The position numbers and the translations under genes are program-made. A model generated the notes under the pieces. It saw nothing but the letters and a program-made list of their open reading frames with translations. It was not told the DNA's origin and searched no databases. Below are positions 10,640 through 19,390 of a stretch of 57,500 nucleotides of DNA, piece after piece. Source of the DNA: Prorocentrum cordatum (lineage: Eukaryota > Sar > Dinophyceae > Prorocentrales > Prorocentraceae); the NCBI GenBank assembly GCA_963575745.1, contig CAUYUJ010006324.1, forward strand, positions 57,501 through 115,000, in the 5' to 3' direction. Within the stretch, counting starts at the first letter, position 1. Every line of letters begins with the position of its first letter.

Positions 10640-11707
10640 ATGCCTGCAGGTGGAATTGTGGAGTGGGTGATCCCACCATGCGGCAGTTGGAACACGCCCA
10701 TCGGCAAGGCGCTGATGTCGGGCTCGCAGGAGACGGCAGATCCTGCGAGGCCATGCAGAGGGGTGCCGAATTGCCCCGAGACCGACGACGAGGCAGAGCT
10801 GCCCACGCTGCCGCACGGCCGCGGCGGAACGCCCACAGATCGCCAGCAGGAGGCCACCGTCGCACAGGCGCAGACGCAGGTGGAGACCGCCTCGCAGGAG
10901 CAGATGGTCGTGGAGGCCGCATGGCAGACGCAGATGGTCGTGGGGGCCGCCTCGCAGATGCAGGTGGTCGTGGAGGCCGCATCGCAGGCGCAGGGTGTCG
11001 CGCAGGCCGCCCCGCAGATGCAGGTGGTCGTGGAGGCCGCCTCGCAGAAGCAGATGGCTGCCTCGCAGGAGCCGATGGACGTGGACGCCGCCCCGCAGAT
11101 CAACTCGCAGGTTGACGCGACCAGCGACGACGAGCCGCTGATCACCTCGCCGGAGAAGCAGAAGGTCCCGCTGAACGTCTGCAGGAGGGTGTCCGCCGCC
11201 CCGATCGCGATTGCCGACTCACCGCCCATGGGCCAGGTCGAGGACGACAACGTCGGCGGCGGCAATCAGCAAGCGGGTGGAGTCATCGGTGCAGGTCCAG
11301 AGCGCGGCGCGACAGGCCGCGAGCATGACGTGTGGCACGATGGCGCGCCAGACCACGGTGGTTCTGCGCATCCTCCGTGTCCGCTGTCGCCCTTGCCGGC
11401 AGCCACCGGCGAATCGATCGCGGCAGAGACTCGGAGGAAGGAGGCAGCCCGCAAGGAGGGCGATGATCTGCGGGATGGCATTGCGCTGAGCCGCGCGGAC
11501 GCCGATCGCAAGGGCGTCGCTGCCGAGGACATCCCACCCAGCAGGGCGGCGGCCCCCTCGTGGGGCACGCCCCCGCGGGATTCGCACCCAGGGTTTGGCA
11601 ACCACTCGGCGGGTGGTTCGACGCCGACGCCTATCGAGGCACGCATGACACATGAGGGGGATAGTCGATCAGCGGGGGAGCGTGTGCATCCCAATGCTGA
11701 ATGTTAG
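10640..11707 (+). CDS. Locus A exon 1: repeat-rich N-terminal region
   Basis: Open from ATG 10640 to TAG 11705-11707. Residues from about 65 contain seven imperfect 10-residue repeats of the type SQxQMVVEAA (DNA unit 30 bp, CAGATGGTCGTGGAGGCCGC), then an acidic segment (DATSDDEPLITSPEKQKV) and charged, low-complexity sequence. No known domain. The ATG is chosen because it is the first in frame and directly follows the SL-like relic. The true exon probably ends before 11707, since a hairpin repeat and an AG acceptor (11851-11852) follow; I cannot place the donor. Unrecognised family; possibly a dinoflagellate multicopy gene. Confidence 0.5.
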   Translation: MPAGGIVEWVIPPCGSWNTPIGKALMSGSQETADPARPCRGVPNCPETDDEAELPTLPHGRGGTPTDRQQEATVAQAQTQVETASQEQMVVEAAWQTQMVVGAASQMQVVVEAASQAQGVAQAAPQMQVVVEAASQKQMAASQEPMDVDAAPQINSQVDATSDDEPLITSPEKQKVPLNVCRRVSAAPIAIADSPPMGQVEDDNVGGGNQQAGGVIGAGPERGATGREHDVWHDGAPDHGGSAHPPCPLSPLPAATGESIAAETRRKEAARKEGDDLRDGIALSRADADRKGVAAEDIPPSRAAAPSWGTPPRDSHPGFGNHSAGGSTPTPIEARMTHEGDSRSAGERVHPNAEC

Positions 11708-11721
11708 GCGATGGGCCGATG

Positions 11722-11801
11722 TGCGTTGGGATTTGATCGGCCGCCCAGCCAGTCAAATCCCAACGCAAATCCCAACGCGTTGGGATTCGCGCTGGGATTT
11801 A
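11722..11801. repeat. TTGGGATTTG hairpin element 1
   Basis: A perfect 15-nt inverted repeat (TGCGTTGGGATTTGA at 11722-11736, complement at 11753-11767) is followed by more alternating CCAACGC and TTGGGATT units to about 11801. It lies between two putative exons of locus A, so it is probably intronic. Related elements: 14803-14921, 18311-18391, 24042-24093. Confidence 0.8.
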
Positions 11802-11852
11802 CGCGCTCCCCCTGCTCCGCCGCGCTCTGCCCCTCCCCCCCGTTCGCGGCAG

Positions 11853-11965
11853 GGTGGCTTCGAGACGCCGAAGAAGCACCTGCGCCACTCTGCCCAGGGC
11901 GTGGCCCACTACATGGCGACGTTCGAGGACCGCAGCCGCCGCCCGCGTCTCTGCGCGCGTGCGGG
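11853..11965 (+). CDS. Locus A putative exon 2
   Basis: Follows an AG-G acceptor (GCAGGGTGGC). The frame reads GGFETPKKHLRHSAQG then VAHYMATFEDRSRRPR, a composition unlike the surrounding GC-rich noise. No domain recognised. The 3' boundary is unclear. 11966-12309 holds no clear exon. Confidence 0.4.
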
Positions 11966-12309
11966 CAGTGCCGACATGCCTATCATATGGCGAATCGTCG
12001 CCAGCTCGTCGTCTTCGTGGGTTCTGCCCTGCCCCCCCCACATCGCAGCCTATCCCCGCGGCACCCATATGTTCCCATCGCTGTCATTCGTGCATCGATC
12101 GTGGGGGGTCACCGTCATTGCCATTAACATCCCGCATGCTGTAGGCACGATGGCCCAAACATAGGTTTCGAACATGGCCACGCGTACATTCCACGGGGAT
12201 GACAAGCGGCTGCTGCTGGTGTGGATGTTCTACATCGACCAGGCTAGTATATACCACCCCGAACCCCCCCACGCCCGACCCATCGATTAGTTTCACCAGC
12301 CCCGCACAG

Positions 12310-12420
12310 GCCGACTTGATCACTTACGCAGCTGACGATGTGCACGAGGCGAAGTCCGACAAACGTGCACTGTTACGCCATAGGGAGTTGCTCAGGGACA
12401 TCCGTGAGATCGCCATGAAA
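12310..12420 (+). CDS. Locus A exon: ADLITYAADDVHEAK segment
   Basis: Exactly 37 codons between an AG-G acceptor (CACAG at 12305-12309) and a GT donor (GTAAAC from 12421), phase 0 at both ends. The peptide begins ADLITYAADDVHEAKSDK and ends RDIREIAMK, probably helical and charged. It joins in frame to the next exon through a 165-nt intron (12421-12585). No family assigned. Confidence 0.6.
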
Positions 12421-12585
12421 GTAAACCCCGTAACAGCGAAGGCTGATGGTGACACTCCAAACACGTCACCTCTCAACAACATTCAACAGTGTCTTCAGTA
12501 TCCGTCCCCCGCCTGTCATCACCAGCCCCCCGTCCCACCTCGTGCCCCTCCCTCTCCTCGTCGTGCTCGGTCACCCTGCCCCGAG

Positions 12586-12745
12586 GCACTGCTTGCAGAA
12601 ATTGCACGGAAGGAGGAAGCTAGCTGGCATCCCGCGAGCACGGGGCCCCGCAAGTGGGTCAAAGAAACATCCAAAATGTTAAGGAACATGCTGCGACACG
12701 TCAGCCAAGCACTGATAAAGACCGACGGGTGGGCCAAAACGCGTG
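12586..12745 (+). CDS. Locus A exon: ALLAEIARKEEASW segment
   Basis: Starts after an AG-G acceptor (CCGAG, 12581-12585) in phase 0 and reads ALLAEIARKEEASWHPAS, then RKWVKETSKMLRNMLRHV and QALIKTDGWAKTR. Joined to the preceding exon it continues a charged helical segment. The donor is uncertain: GT sits at 12740 and again a few bases on. Confidence 0.55.
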
Positions 12746-12839
12746 TCACTGATGTTGTCGGCACAGGGGCTGGTGCTCGTCGCCGCGGCTTGGATTCGAG
12801 ACTCGAAGTCAGGGGTCGGGGGCATTGGTCGGGGCCAGT

Positions 12840-13080
12840 CGTGCGATCCGACGCCCGAGGAAGACCGCGTGGGCGCAAGAGGCTTGCGGGCCAGCGAAGG
12901 AGGGGGGCGGCGACGACGACGGCGACGACGCCGACGACCCGCCCGTCGATTCCTACGAGAGCCAGCCGCAAATCGACATCCCCGCCGTTAGCAGCGGGAT
13001 CGGGGAACGCGAGCCTCAGGATGTCCCGAGCCCACAGGAAATGTTGCCGACCCTGTCCACGCTACAGACTGAGGGGGGGG
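12840..13080 (+). CDS. Locus A exon: acidic segment
   Basis: One frame reads KTAWAQEACGPAKEGGG, an Asp-rich run (DDDGDDADDPPVDSYES) and PQIDIPAVSSGIGEREPQ, then TLSTLQTEGG before a 55-bp G-rich tract (13073-13130). The acidic linker resembles the one at 14046-14160. Boundaries are not resolved. Confidence 0.45.
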
Positions 13081-13249
13081 GGGAGTAGTGGTGGTGGTGG
13101 GGGGGGGGGGGGGTGGGGGGGGGGATTTGCACGCGTAGAGCGGGGGTGGTATAAGGTAAGATAGGGGGTTGGAGGGAGACGCCATGCACGAGATCAATAC
13201 ACAAACGTGGATAGGGGAGGCACCAGACAAGGATGCCGCTGGCAAACAC

Positions 13250-13475
13250 ACAACGACACGCACCTCATCGGACAGCGTGATAGTCAAGGACGGTAGGCGC
13301 TACAGCCGATGTGGGCTCGAGATCGCTCGCAGCGCCGACGGCTGGCACTTCGGGTGGTCAGGGCCTCTTCGGGCGACGTCTCAGTGAAAACCGTTCCCAT
13401 CCAACATGGAATTCACGCGGAGTGCGAGGGGCGTGATTGGTCGGTGATCGCCAGACGTCGTCCGGAGGTGTTCTG
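13250..13475 (+). pseudogene. Locus A segment with frameshift
   Basis: Frame 1 reads SDSVIVKDGRRYSRCGLEIA then SADGWHFGW and stops at TGA 13385-13387. Protein-like sequence continues in another frame from about 13380 (VKTVPIQHGIHAECEGRDW, SVIARRRPEVF) to TGA about 13475. The shift near 13370-13380 looks like a one-base indel. Confidence 0.5.
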
Positions 13476-13493
13476 ACCACCCGCAGTCCGCGT

Positions 13494-14045
13494 GGAGACT
13501 TCGCGCGGGCGGCAGTGGCATTCCAGAGTGCGTCAGGGCGGTCGTCGAAGACAGGTCTGAGCTGCTGGTCGCGACCTGGAGCGACGGGCATCGGTGGCCA
13601 GTGCCCGACGCGTCGCCAGGGATGGCCGAGCAGCAGAAGTCACCCCCGACGATCTTGTTTAGAGGCGTGTGCCCTAAGCAGGAGATCGTCAAGTGCGAGA
13701 TTGTCAACCGCAGGGTGAAGGGGGCGCTGGTTCGAATTAGTCGTGGGGGCAAACAGCTCTGCCAGCTCGTGGGGTACGACGAGAAGTTCTTCGAGGCTGC
13801 CAAATCGCTAATCATCCAGATGGGCAAGGACTACTGCGATGGCAAGAAGGACAAGGCCGAGATCGAGGCGGCGAAGGCCGACTTTCTTCGAGATCACGGC
13901 AAGCAGGAGACGACCGACAAGCAGGACGAGGTGACGAGCGCTCCGTAGGGCAAGCGCAAGGCAACGGCCAAGGCCAAGGGCGGCGCCAAGGTCACCAAGA
14001 AGCCGTCCAAGCACTGCCACGACGACGAGGCCGGCCGCGCCGCCA
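13494..14045 (+). pseudogene. Locus A segment, NRRVKGALVRI domain, with in-frame stop
   Basis: A continuous frame reads ECVRAVVEDRSELLVATWSD, then KQEIVKCEIVNRRVKGALV, GGKQLCQLVGYDEKFFEAA and a Lys/Asp-rich helix. TAG at 13946-13948 interrupts it, but the same frame continues in Lys/Ala-rich sequence (GKRKATAKAKGGAKVTKK, PSKHCHDDEAGRAASDGE) to about 14042. The composition on both sides shows that the stop is secondary, unless it is a genuine C-terminus. From memory, VKG-x-x-V plus KQLCQ cores recur in many unannotated dinoflagellate proteins; this needs a search. No biochemical role is known. Confidence 0.55.
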
Positions 14046-14495
14046 GTGATGGAGAGCCCGCTCGTCGATGATGACGAGCAGGACGGGTCCGACGTTGACG
14101 GAGACAACGCGGCCGACCAACCAGATGAGCATGCCGATGAGGGGGGGGAGGAAGAGGCGGAGGTCCCCGATGGCGCCGATGGCGACGCCGCGCTGATCAA
14201 GAGGAGGCCGGCCGCATCCAGGAAGCGACCGTCCGCAACGGATGGTGAGCAGCCGCCAGGTGCGCCCGAGGAGAAGGCGATGCGGACCCACCCCGCAGTG
14301 CCTGCCGCGCTTAGCACGCTTCCTAGCTCGGTCCCGCAGCAGGGGCCATCTAGGCTCGGCGCACCTCCTCCGAAGGTGGATTTAGTTCGCGCAGCGCTGG
14401 TCGGCACCGCGTCGACGCCGCGCCCGCTGAAGAGCGGTCCCAAGCAGCTGCGCGGCCCGTTCAGGCCGCGCGTGAGCTCGTCAGATTCAAGTTGA
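14030..14495 (+). CDS. Locus A acidic C-terminal segment
   Basis: A frame shifted relative to the preceding segment opens about 14030 and ends at TGA 14493-14495. It is strongly acidic first (VDDDEQDGSDVDGDNAADQ, EEEAEVPDGADGDAA), then basic/Pro-rich (IKRRPAASRKRPSATDG). Probably a disordered tail of the locus A product. Either an intron or a one-base indel separates it from 13494-14042. Confidence 0.5.
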
Positions 14496-14659
14496 CGCCA
14501 GACGGTGCGATACTGTTGTACAGAAACCGAGCGCGCAGATGTCGGATCATCATCGTTGCGTTCGGCATCGGTGCATCGTGGAATCGCGCCGTCAGAGGGG
14601 GAGATGCGGAAGTAAGGGGGATGATGGGCGAGTCGCAATGGGGCAGCGGTGGGTCCGAT

Positions 14660-15000
14660 GACACTGGGCGAGGGCGAAGGTGCGAGGGCGGCGTAGGAGG
14701 AGGAGGAAGAGGAGGAGGAGGAGAAGGAGAAGGAGAAGGAGGAGGAGGAGGAGGCCGAGGAGGAGGCGGAGGATGATAATGATGATAGTGGAGGAGGATG
14801 AGGATGATGCGGCATGGGGATGACGACGCCACATCAAACCCCAACGCAAATCACAATGCGTTGGGATTTGCGTTGGGATGTTGCGTCTGTCTGGGCGTCG
14901 TCATCCCATGCCGATGCTTCATCTGCCTCGCCCACCGCTCCCCCCTCGTCCGCGCGGTTGAAATCGCCGCCCCCCCCCCCCCCCCCCCCCTCGATGGGGC
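14660..15000. repeat. GGA microsatellite, foldback with TTGGGATTTG core, poly-C
   Basis: 14690-14790 is (GGA)n. 14803-14830 and 14893-14921 are inverted arms (GGCATGGGGATGACGACGCC and its near-complement) that enclose a TTGGGATTTG hairpin (14833-14880), so 14803-14921 is hairpin element 2. 14969-14990 is a poly-C run. 15001-15179 shows no gene. Confidence 0.75.
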
Positions 15001-15179
15001 GCGGGGTGAGCGGAGAGGGAAGCGGAGAGCGATCGGGTGGTGGTGGTCATTGGCGGCGACGGTCGGAGGGATGCGGAGTGATTTCACGGGAGGGCGCAGC
15101 GGTGGACCAGATGGGGAGGGGCGCGCAAGGCGAGGGGCGGGCATGCTGAAGGCAGGCCCCCATTCCTCGGCGCCGCCAG

Positions 15180-15734
15180 GACAAGTTGAACAGGGCCCTG
15201 AGCGGGGACAAGATCGACGAGCTGGCAATCAACAACCTCTTGCTCAAGCTGTTCAACAACAAGAGCCTGAGGAGGGTCTTCGCGGAGAAGGGCCACGTCA
15301 ACATCAGCAAGACGATGGGCGCGATGATGCGCGACATCAGCAGCGACGGCAACCTGCAGAACCAGAGCAACTGGTTCGGCCCGAGCGCGAAGGCAAGCGA
15401 CACGAGTGATGGCGCCCAGAGTCAAGGCGGCAAGGATGACGTGGAGCAGTTGAACTTCTGGAAGGCGCTCGAGAAACACAGTTTCCAGTTTCCGCTCGAG
15501 CACAGGCAGTGCACCAACGAGTTTGAAGCGATGGCAGCAGGTAAATGGCAACGTGCTAAAGAAGCTGACACGCCCGCAGGGAAGAAGCTGCGCGCCGAGT
15601 ACGACGCCATCAAGGGCAAGGGCAGCACCGCCAAAAAGAAGGATTTCAGGGCGAGCTGGGCCAAAGGCGAGTTCGACACATTCATGGGCACTGGGCCCCA
15701 CCAGAAACGCAGCGTGCACAACCCTGGGGGGGAC
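15180..15734 (+). CDS. Locus B exon 1
   Basis: 185 codons between an AG-G acceptor (GCCAG at 15175-15179) and a GT donor (GTGACA from 15735), phase 0 at both ends. The peptide opens DKLNRALSGDKIDELAINN, has LLLKLFNNKSLRRVF and LNFWKALEKHSFQF, and ends in a basic region with FRASWAKGEFDTFMG. Probably mostly helical; no known domain. The composition is clearly protein-like. From memory it belongs to a large set of uncharacterised dinoflagellate proteins. It may be an internal exon continuing locus A or part of a separate gene; no start codon is identified. Confidence 0.65.
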
Positions 15735-15889
15735 GTGACAATGAGGGCCGATGGGCCCATGGCCCGAGGACCGATGGACCGATGCGCCGACGGAAAGCTA
15801 AAGGGGAGAGGGGCCGATGCAAGGGAGGCTCGACTGATCAGGGGATGCGCATGGTGGGCGATGGAGATGCGCCGCCGCCGCCGCCCCAG

Positions 15890-16003
15890 GACAAGCGGAC
15901 CCACACGAAGGAGGACAAGCGCCAGGTCTACGCCAAGGGCGTCTACCGCCCCGTGGGGCGGATCGCCTTGCTCAACGGCGGAGGGGTCCTGGGCTGGCGA
16001 CAG
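15890..16003 (+). CDS. Locus B exon 2 (RPVGRIALL motif)
   Basis: 38 codons after an AG-G acceptor (CCCAG, 15885-15889), ending at CAG before a GC donor (GCGCGA from 16004), phase 0 throughout. It reads KRTHTKEDKRQVYAKGVYR then PVGRIALLNGGGVLGWRQ. The intron before it is 155 nt (15735-15889). The R-P-V-G-R-I-A plus Gly-rich core is, from memory, a hallmark of a multicopy dinoflagellate protein family of unknown function. GC donors are known in dinoflagellates. Confidence 0.65.
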
Positions 16004-16373
16004 GCGCGAACGGTGGCACTGAATGTCACGACGGCGGGTGGGGGAGCGGGGGATGTATTGTTGATGGTGGGGTGCCACGGTATGACGGTGTATGAGATGG
16101 AGGAGTGGGCAGGTGCTGATGATGATGAGGATGATGATGATGATGATGATGATGACGATGGGGTGGTGTGGACTAGAGGTATGATGGCGTTGGTGTTAGT
16201 GGTGATGATGCGGATGCGGAGGGAGACGGGTGCGTCAAGATGATGACGGTGATACTGATGGTGGTGGTGATGATGATGATGGTGGTGCTGATGAGCGGTG
16301 TGTTCTCAGACAGGTTGGGAACGATCTGGAGAGATGGTGGCGGCGTGGTGGCGGCGACTGTCCGTCCCCCCAG
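16004..16373 (+). repeat. 370-nt GC-AG intron filled with GAT microsatellite
   Basis: Lies between two exons that join in phase 0. 16105-16320 is imperfect (GAT)n/(GGT)n. Confidence 0.6.
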
Positions 16374-16490
16374 GCAGCCCGCATCGTCTCCAAGGCCATC
16401 CAGATCGGCCCCCCGTGGATCCTGTTCGACGACGCGTCGGAAGAGATCCAGGCGCTGCACTGCGAGACGGCGGGGCACTTCACACGCTGA
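16374..16490 (+). CDS. Locus B exon 3 (AARIVSKAIQIGPPW motif)
   Basis: Follows an AG-G acceptor (CCCAG, 16369-16373) in phase 0 and reads AARIVSKAIQIGPPWILF, then DDASEEIQALHCETAG and HFTR before TGA. Joined to exon 2 it gives a helix, a G-P-P-W turn and an acidic strand. The frame ends at 16490, so the donor must lie just before that; a GA donor near 16490 is possible but unproven. Confidence 0.65.
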   Translation, partial: AARIVSKAIQIGPPWILFDDASEEIQALHCETAGHFTR

Positions 16491-16494
16491 TGCG

Positions 16495-17050
16495 ATATCG
16501 AACCCATGATCGAATGATGATGACTGTGTTGATGATGATAATGGCAGTGGTGGTGATGGTGCGTGTGCTGGTGATGCTGACGACGGTGGCGACGCCGCTG
16601 TGCTGATGGCGATGACTGTGATGGTGACGATGACATTGCTGGTTGTGTGACTAGTGTAAACGATGTGATGGAGTTGATCTATGAGGCAGGTGATGCTGAT
16701 GTGGGTGGCGACGATGAGGATCGCAATGACGATGCGGATATGACAGGTGGCGATGCATGTGGCTATATGGGTGCCGATGGCGATGCGATGGGTGATGGTG
16801 AGGGTGATGGTGGCGTTCGTAACCACGCTGGTGATGGCGATGGGGATGGCGAAGAGACGGGTGAGTAGTTGGATGATGACACTGATGATGAATAATAGGC
16901 GGACGATGCGGAACATGAGGTGGGGATGGGGATGGCGAGGAATATCATGGCGGTGACGGGGGGGGGGCTGGCGCGGATGCGGATGATGAGCCCGATGAGG
17001 ATGATGATAATCACGATGGCGGCATCTAAGGGGTGTGTCCACTGCTTCAC
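16495..17050. repeat. Intron with GAT/GGT microsatellites
   Basis: Dense imperfect GATGATG and GGTGATGG repeats at 16510-16640 and 16690-16990, between locus B exons 3 and 4. All ORFs here are Met/Asp/Gly triplet artefacts. Confidence 0.75.
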
Positions 17051-17118
17051 GGAGGCCTGGACCAAGCACAAGGAGTGGAGCCAGCTGACGGTCAAGCCCA
17101 CGGACTGGGGACGTGAAC
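17034..17118 (+). CDS. Locus B exon 4
   Basis: One frame reads GCVHCFTEAWTKHKEW and SQLTVKPTDWGRELLAV. Two acceptors fit: AG at 17032-17033 (before GGGTGTG) or AG-G at 17053-17054 (before GCCTGG); both keep the frame. The 3' end is probably at a GT such as GTCAAG near 17091. Joined to exon 3 it continues a helix (HFTR then AWTKHKEW). Confidence 0.55.
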
Positions 17119-17184
17119 TGTTGGCCGTCGCACTGTATATGAAGAGGATGACGAGGCGGAGAGTGGGGCAGTTGATGGGGGGGT

Positions 17185-17394
17185 GACGATTGAGCTGATG
17201 AGGATGAGATGCTGCGGAGGAACGCGTGGATGAGGATGACATGGCGCCGGAGGCGGTGGACGAGGATGAGGAGGATGATGGCGAGGATGAGCAGGACATG
17301 GGTGATGAGGATGAGGATGAGGATGAGGATGATGATGCTGCTGCTGATGATGATGATGATGGTGATGATGCTAACTATGGTGAGTTGTTCCCAG
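17185..17394. repeat. Intron with GAT/GAGGAT microsatellite
   Basis: (GATGAG)n and (GATGAT)n at 17190-17370. The Asp/Glu-rich forward reading directly abuts the next exon, so part of it could instead be translated as an acidic run. Confidence 0.6.
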
Positions 17395-18041
17395 TACTCA
17401 GAGGACGGCAACCCGACCTCGGCCGCCCTGGGCGCGGCCACGAGCCAGGCCGCCCCGAAGGCGGAGACCATTGTGCCAGTCGAGGCGCCCGCCAAGGGCG
17501 TCGAGAACACGTCCGCGGCCGACGCGGCGACCAAGCAGCTAGTCGAGAAGTGCGAGGTCGAACCGGCGCGCGCAGAGGTGGCGAAGCCGCCCACGCGGTC
17601 CAGGGGCGCCACCAAGTGCCATGATTACCAGCAGCCGCCCAAGCAGTCCAGGAAGGCAGCGAGGCAGCAGCAGCAGAGCCCCAACGAGAAGGTTGACAAG
17701 CAGGCGCTGGCCAAAGCGAAGGAGATCTTCGAGATGTACGCGAAGGTGAAGGCCCGTGGCGAATCCATGGTGTGGAACGTGTCCAACATGGACGAATGGA
17801 GCTGTGCGAAGAACGACCCCTTGGCGCCCGAGCTCGACGCGGGCCTCAAGAAGCTCGCCGAGCATGCGATGGAGGTGCCGATCCTTCAGAAGGTGATGCC
17901 CATGGAGTTCACGGCCATGAAGAGCACGCTCTCGGAGAAGCCGCGGCCCTGGGCGCCCTGCTCCAGCTCGACGGGCCGCTGAGCGCTGTCAGGGAGGTCA
18001 TGAACACCCTCCAAGGCTGCCACGGCCTGAGGCAGAAGTGA
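17395..18041 (+). CDS. Locus B C-terminal exon, frameshifted near 17935
   Basis: Opens after AG at 17393-17394 (or AG-G at 17402-17403, same frame). It reads EDGNPTSAALGAATSQ, a Lys/Gln-rich linker (QPPKQSRKAARQQQQSP) and a helical region with DKQALAKAKEIFEMYAKV, MDEWSCAKNDPLAPELDAG and ILQKVMPMEFTAMKSTL. Near 17935 the sensible reading moves by one base into AAALGALLQLDGPLSAVRE and VMNTLQGCHGLRQK, ending TGA 18039-18041. In the first frame a stop comes at 17980-17982 after an unlike tail. Either a recent one-base indel has damaged the gene or the tail is altered. No domain is known; a coiled-coil-like C-terminus fits the family as I remember it. Confidence 0.6.
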
Positions 18042-18640
18042 CCGAGGCTCGCCTGCTCGGATCGGGCCGTTACGCCAGGGGAGAATGAGTAGTAACCATG
18101 TCTGAGAATCGGAGTTGGCCACCAAACACCCGACTCGGCGAAAATCGGCACCTCGTGACCAAACAGTCGATGCGATAATAGCTGGGGAGGGGGAGGCGCC
18201 GAGGGGCGGATCGGGAGGGACGCGGGTGAGGACAAGGGGCCAACCGACATGATGTTCGGCTGCGCGAGGTCGAACCGCGCGTGTCAGACGGTGCGCCAGC
18301 TCGAAATTACCGTTGGGATTTGCGTTGGGATTTGCGCTGGGATTTGCGTTGGGATTTTGTTGGGATTTCGTTGGGATTTCGTTGGGATTTGCACGCCTGG
18401 TTTTTGCCGGCGCGGGGCCGGCTTCAACCCCGCGGGCCGGTCCCGCAGCGTGTGTTTCAGAATTTGCGAGGCCGGTGCGGCTGTTCGAGCGAGCTCGGAC
18501 CCTGGCCGACAGCCAGGCGCGGGCAATTTCATGCTGCGGTGAACACATTCGTGGTCGTGCACGGTGATGCTGCAGGCAATTTCAGACCAGACATCACAAT
18601 AGGAACAGAAAGAGAGGAGAGAGGTGGGAGGGATGGAGGG
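18042..18640 (+). repeat. Seven tandem TTGGGATTTG units and flanks
   Basis: 18311-18391 holds seven head-to-tail 11-12-nt units (CGTTGGGATTTG and variants), the direct-repeat form of the hairpin family. The remainder (18042-18310, 18392-18640) is unique and shows no gene. Confidence 0.75.
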
Positions 18641-19242
18641 AGGGAAGGAGGGAGAGGCGGGTAGCCGCACAAATGGGAGATAGAGTGAATGAGGATGATG
18701 AGGAGGAGGATGAGGAGGAGGAGGAGGAGGAGGAGGAGGAGGAGAGGAGGAGGGGGGGGAGGAGGCGGAGGAGGAGGAGGGCGATGAGGAGGACGGAGGA
18801 GGAGGACGAGGAGAGGAGGAGGAGGAGGAGGGAGGAGGAGAGATGAGAGGAGGAGGAGGAGGAGAAGGGAGGAGGAGGAGGAGGAGAGGAAGGAGGAGAG
18901 GAGGAGGAGGAGGAAGAGGAGGGGGGAGGAGGAGCAGGGGAGGGGGAGGGCGATGACGAGGAGGCGGAGGAGGAGGAGGAGGAGGAGGAGGAGGAGGAGG
19001 GAGGAGGCAGGAGGAGGAGGAGGAGGAGAAGGAGGAAGAGTAGAGGGGGGAGGAGGAGAAGGAAGATGAGGAGGAGGAGTGTGAGGATGAGGAGGATGAC
19101 GACGGCGACGACGGCGATTATGACGGTGATGATGGTGATAATGAGGATGAGGAGGAGGAGGGTGATGATGACGACGATGCTGATAGTGACACTGATACTG
19201 ATAATGATGGTGGTGATGATGTTGATAATGATGCTGCTGGTT

Positions 19243-19282
<40 letters not shown>

Positions 19283-19390
19283 CCATGATGATGTGGACGA
19301 TGAGGACGAGGATTACGAGGAGGATGAGGAGGTGGATGAGGGAGATGATGACGATGTAGATGACAATGGCGGTGATGGGGAAGGCTGAGG
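18641..19390. repeat. Long GGA/GAG then GAT microsatellite
   Basis: 18660-19080 is nearly pure purine (GAGGAG); 19080-19380 turns into GATGAT/GACGAC. Strong strand asymmetry. No gene. Confidence 0.9.
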
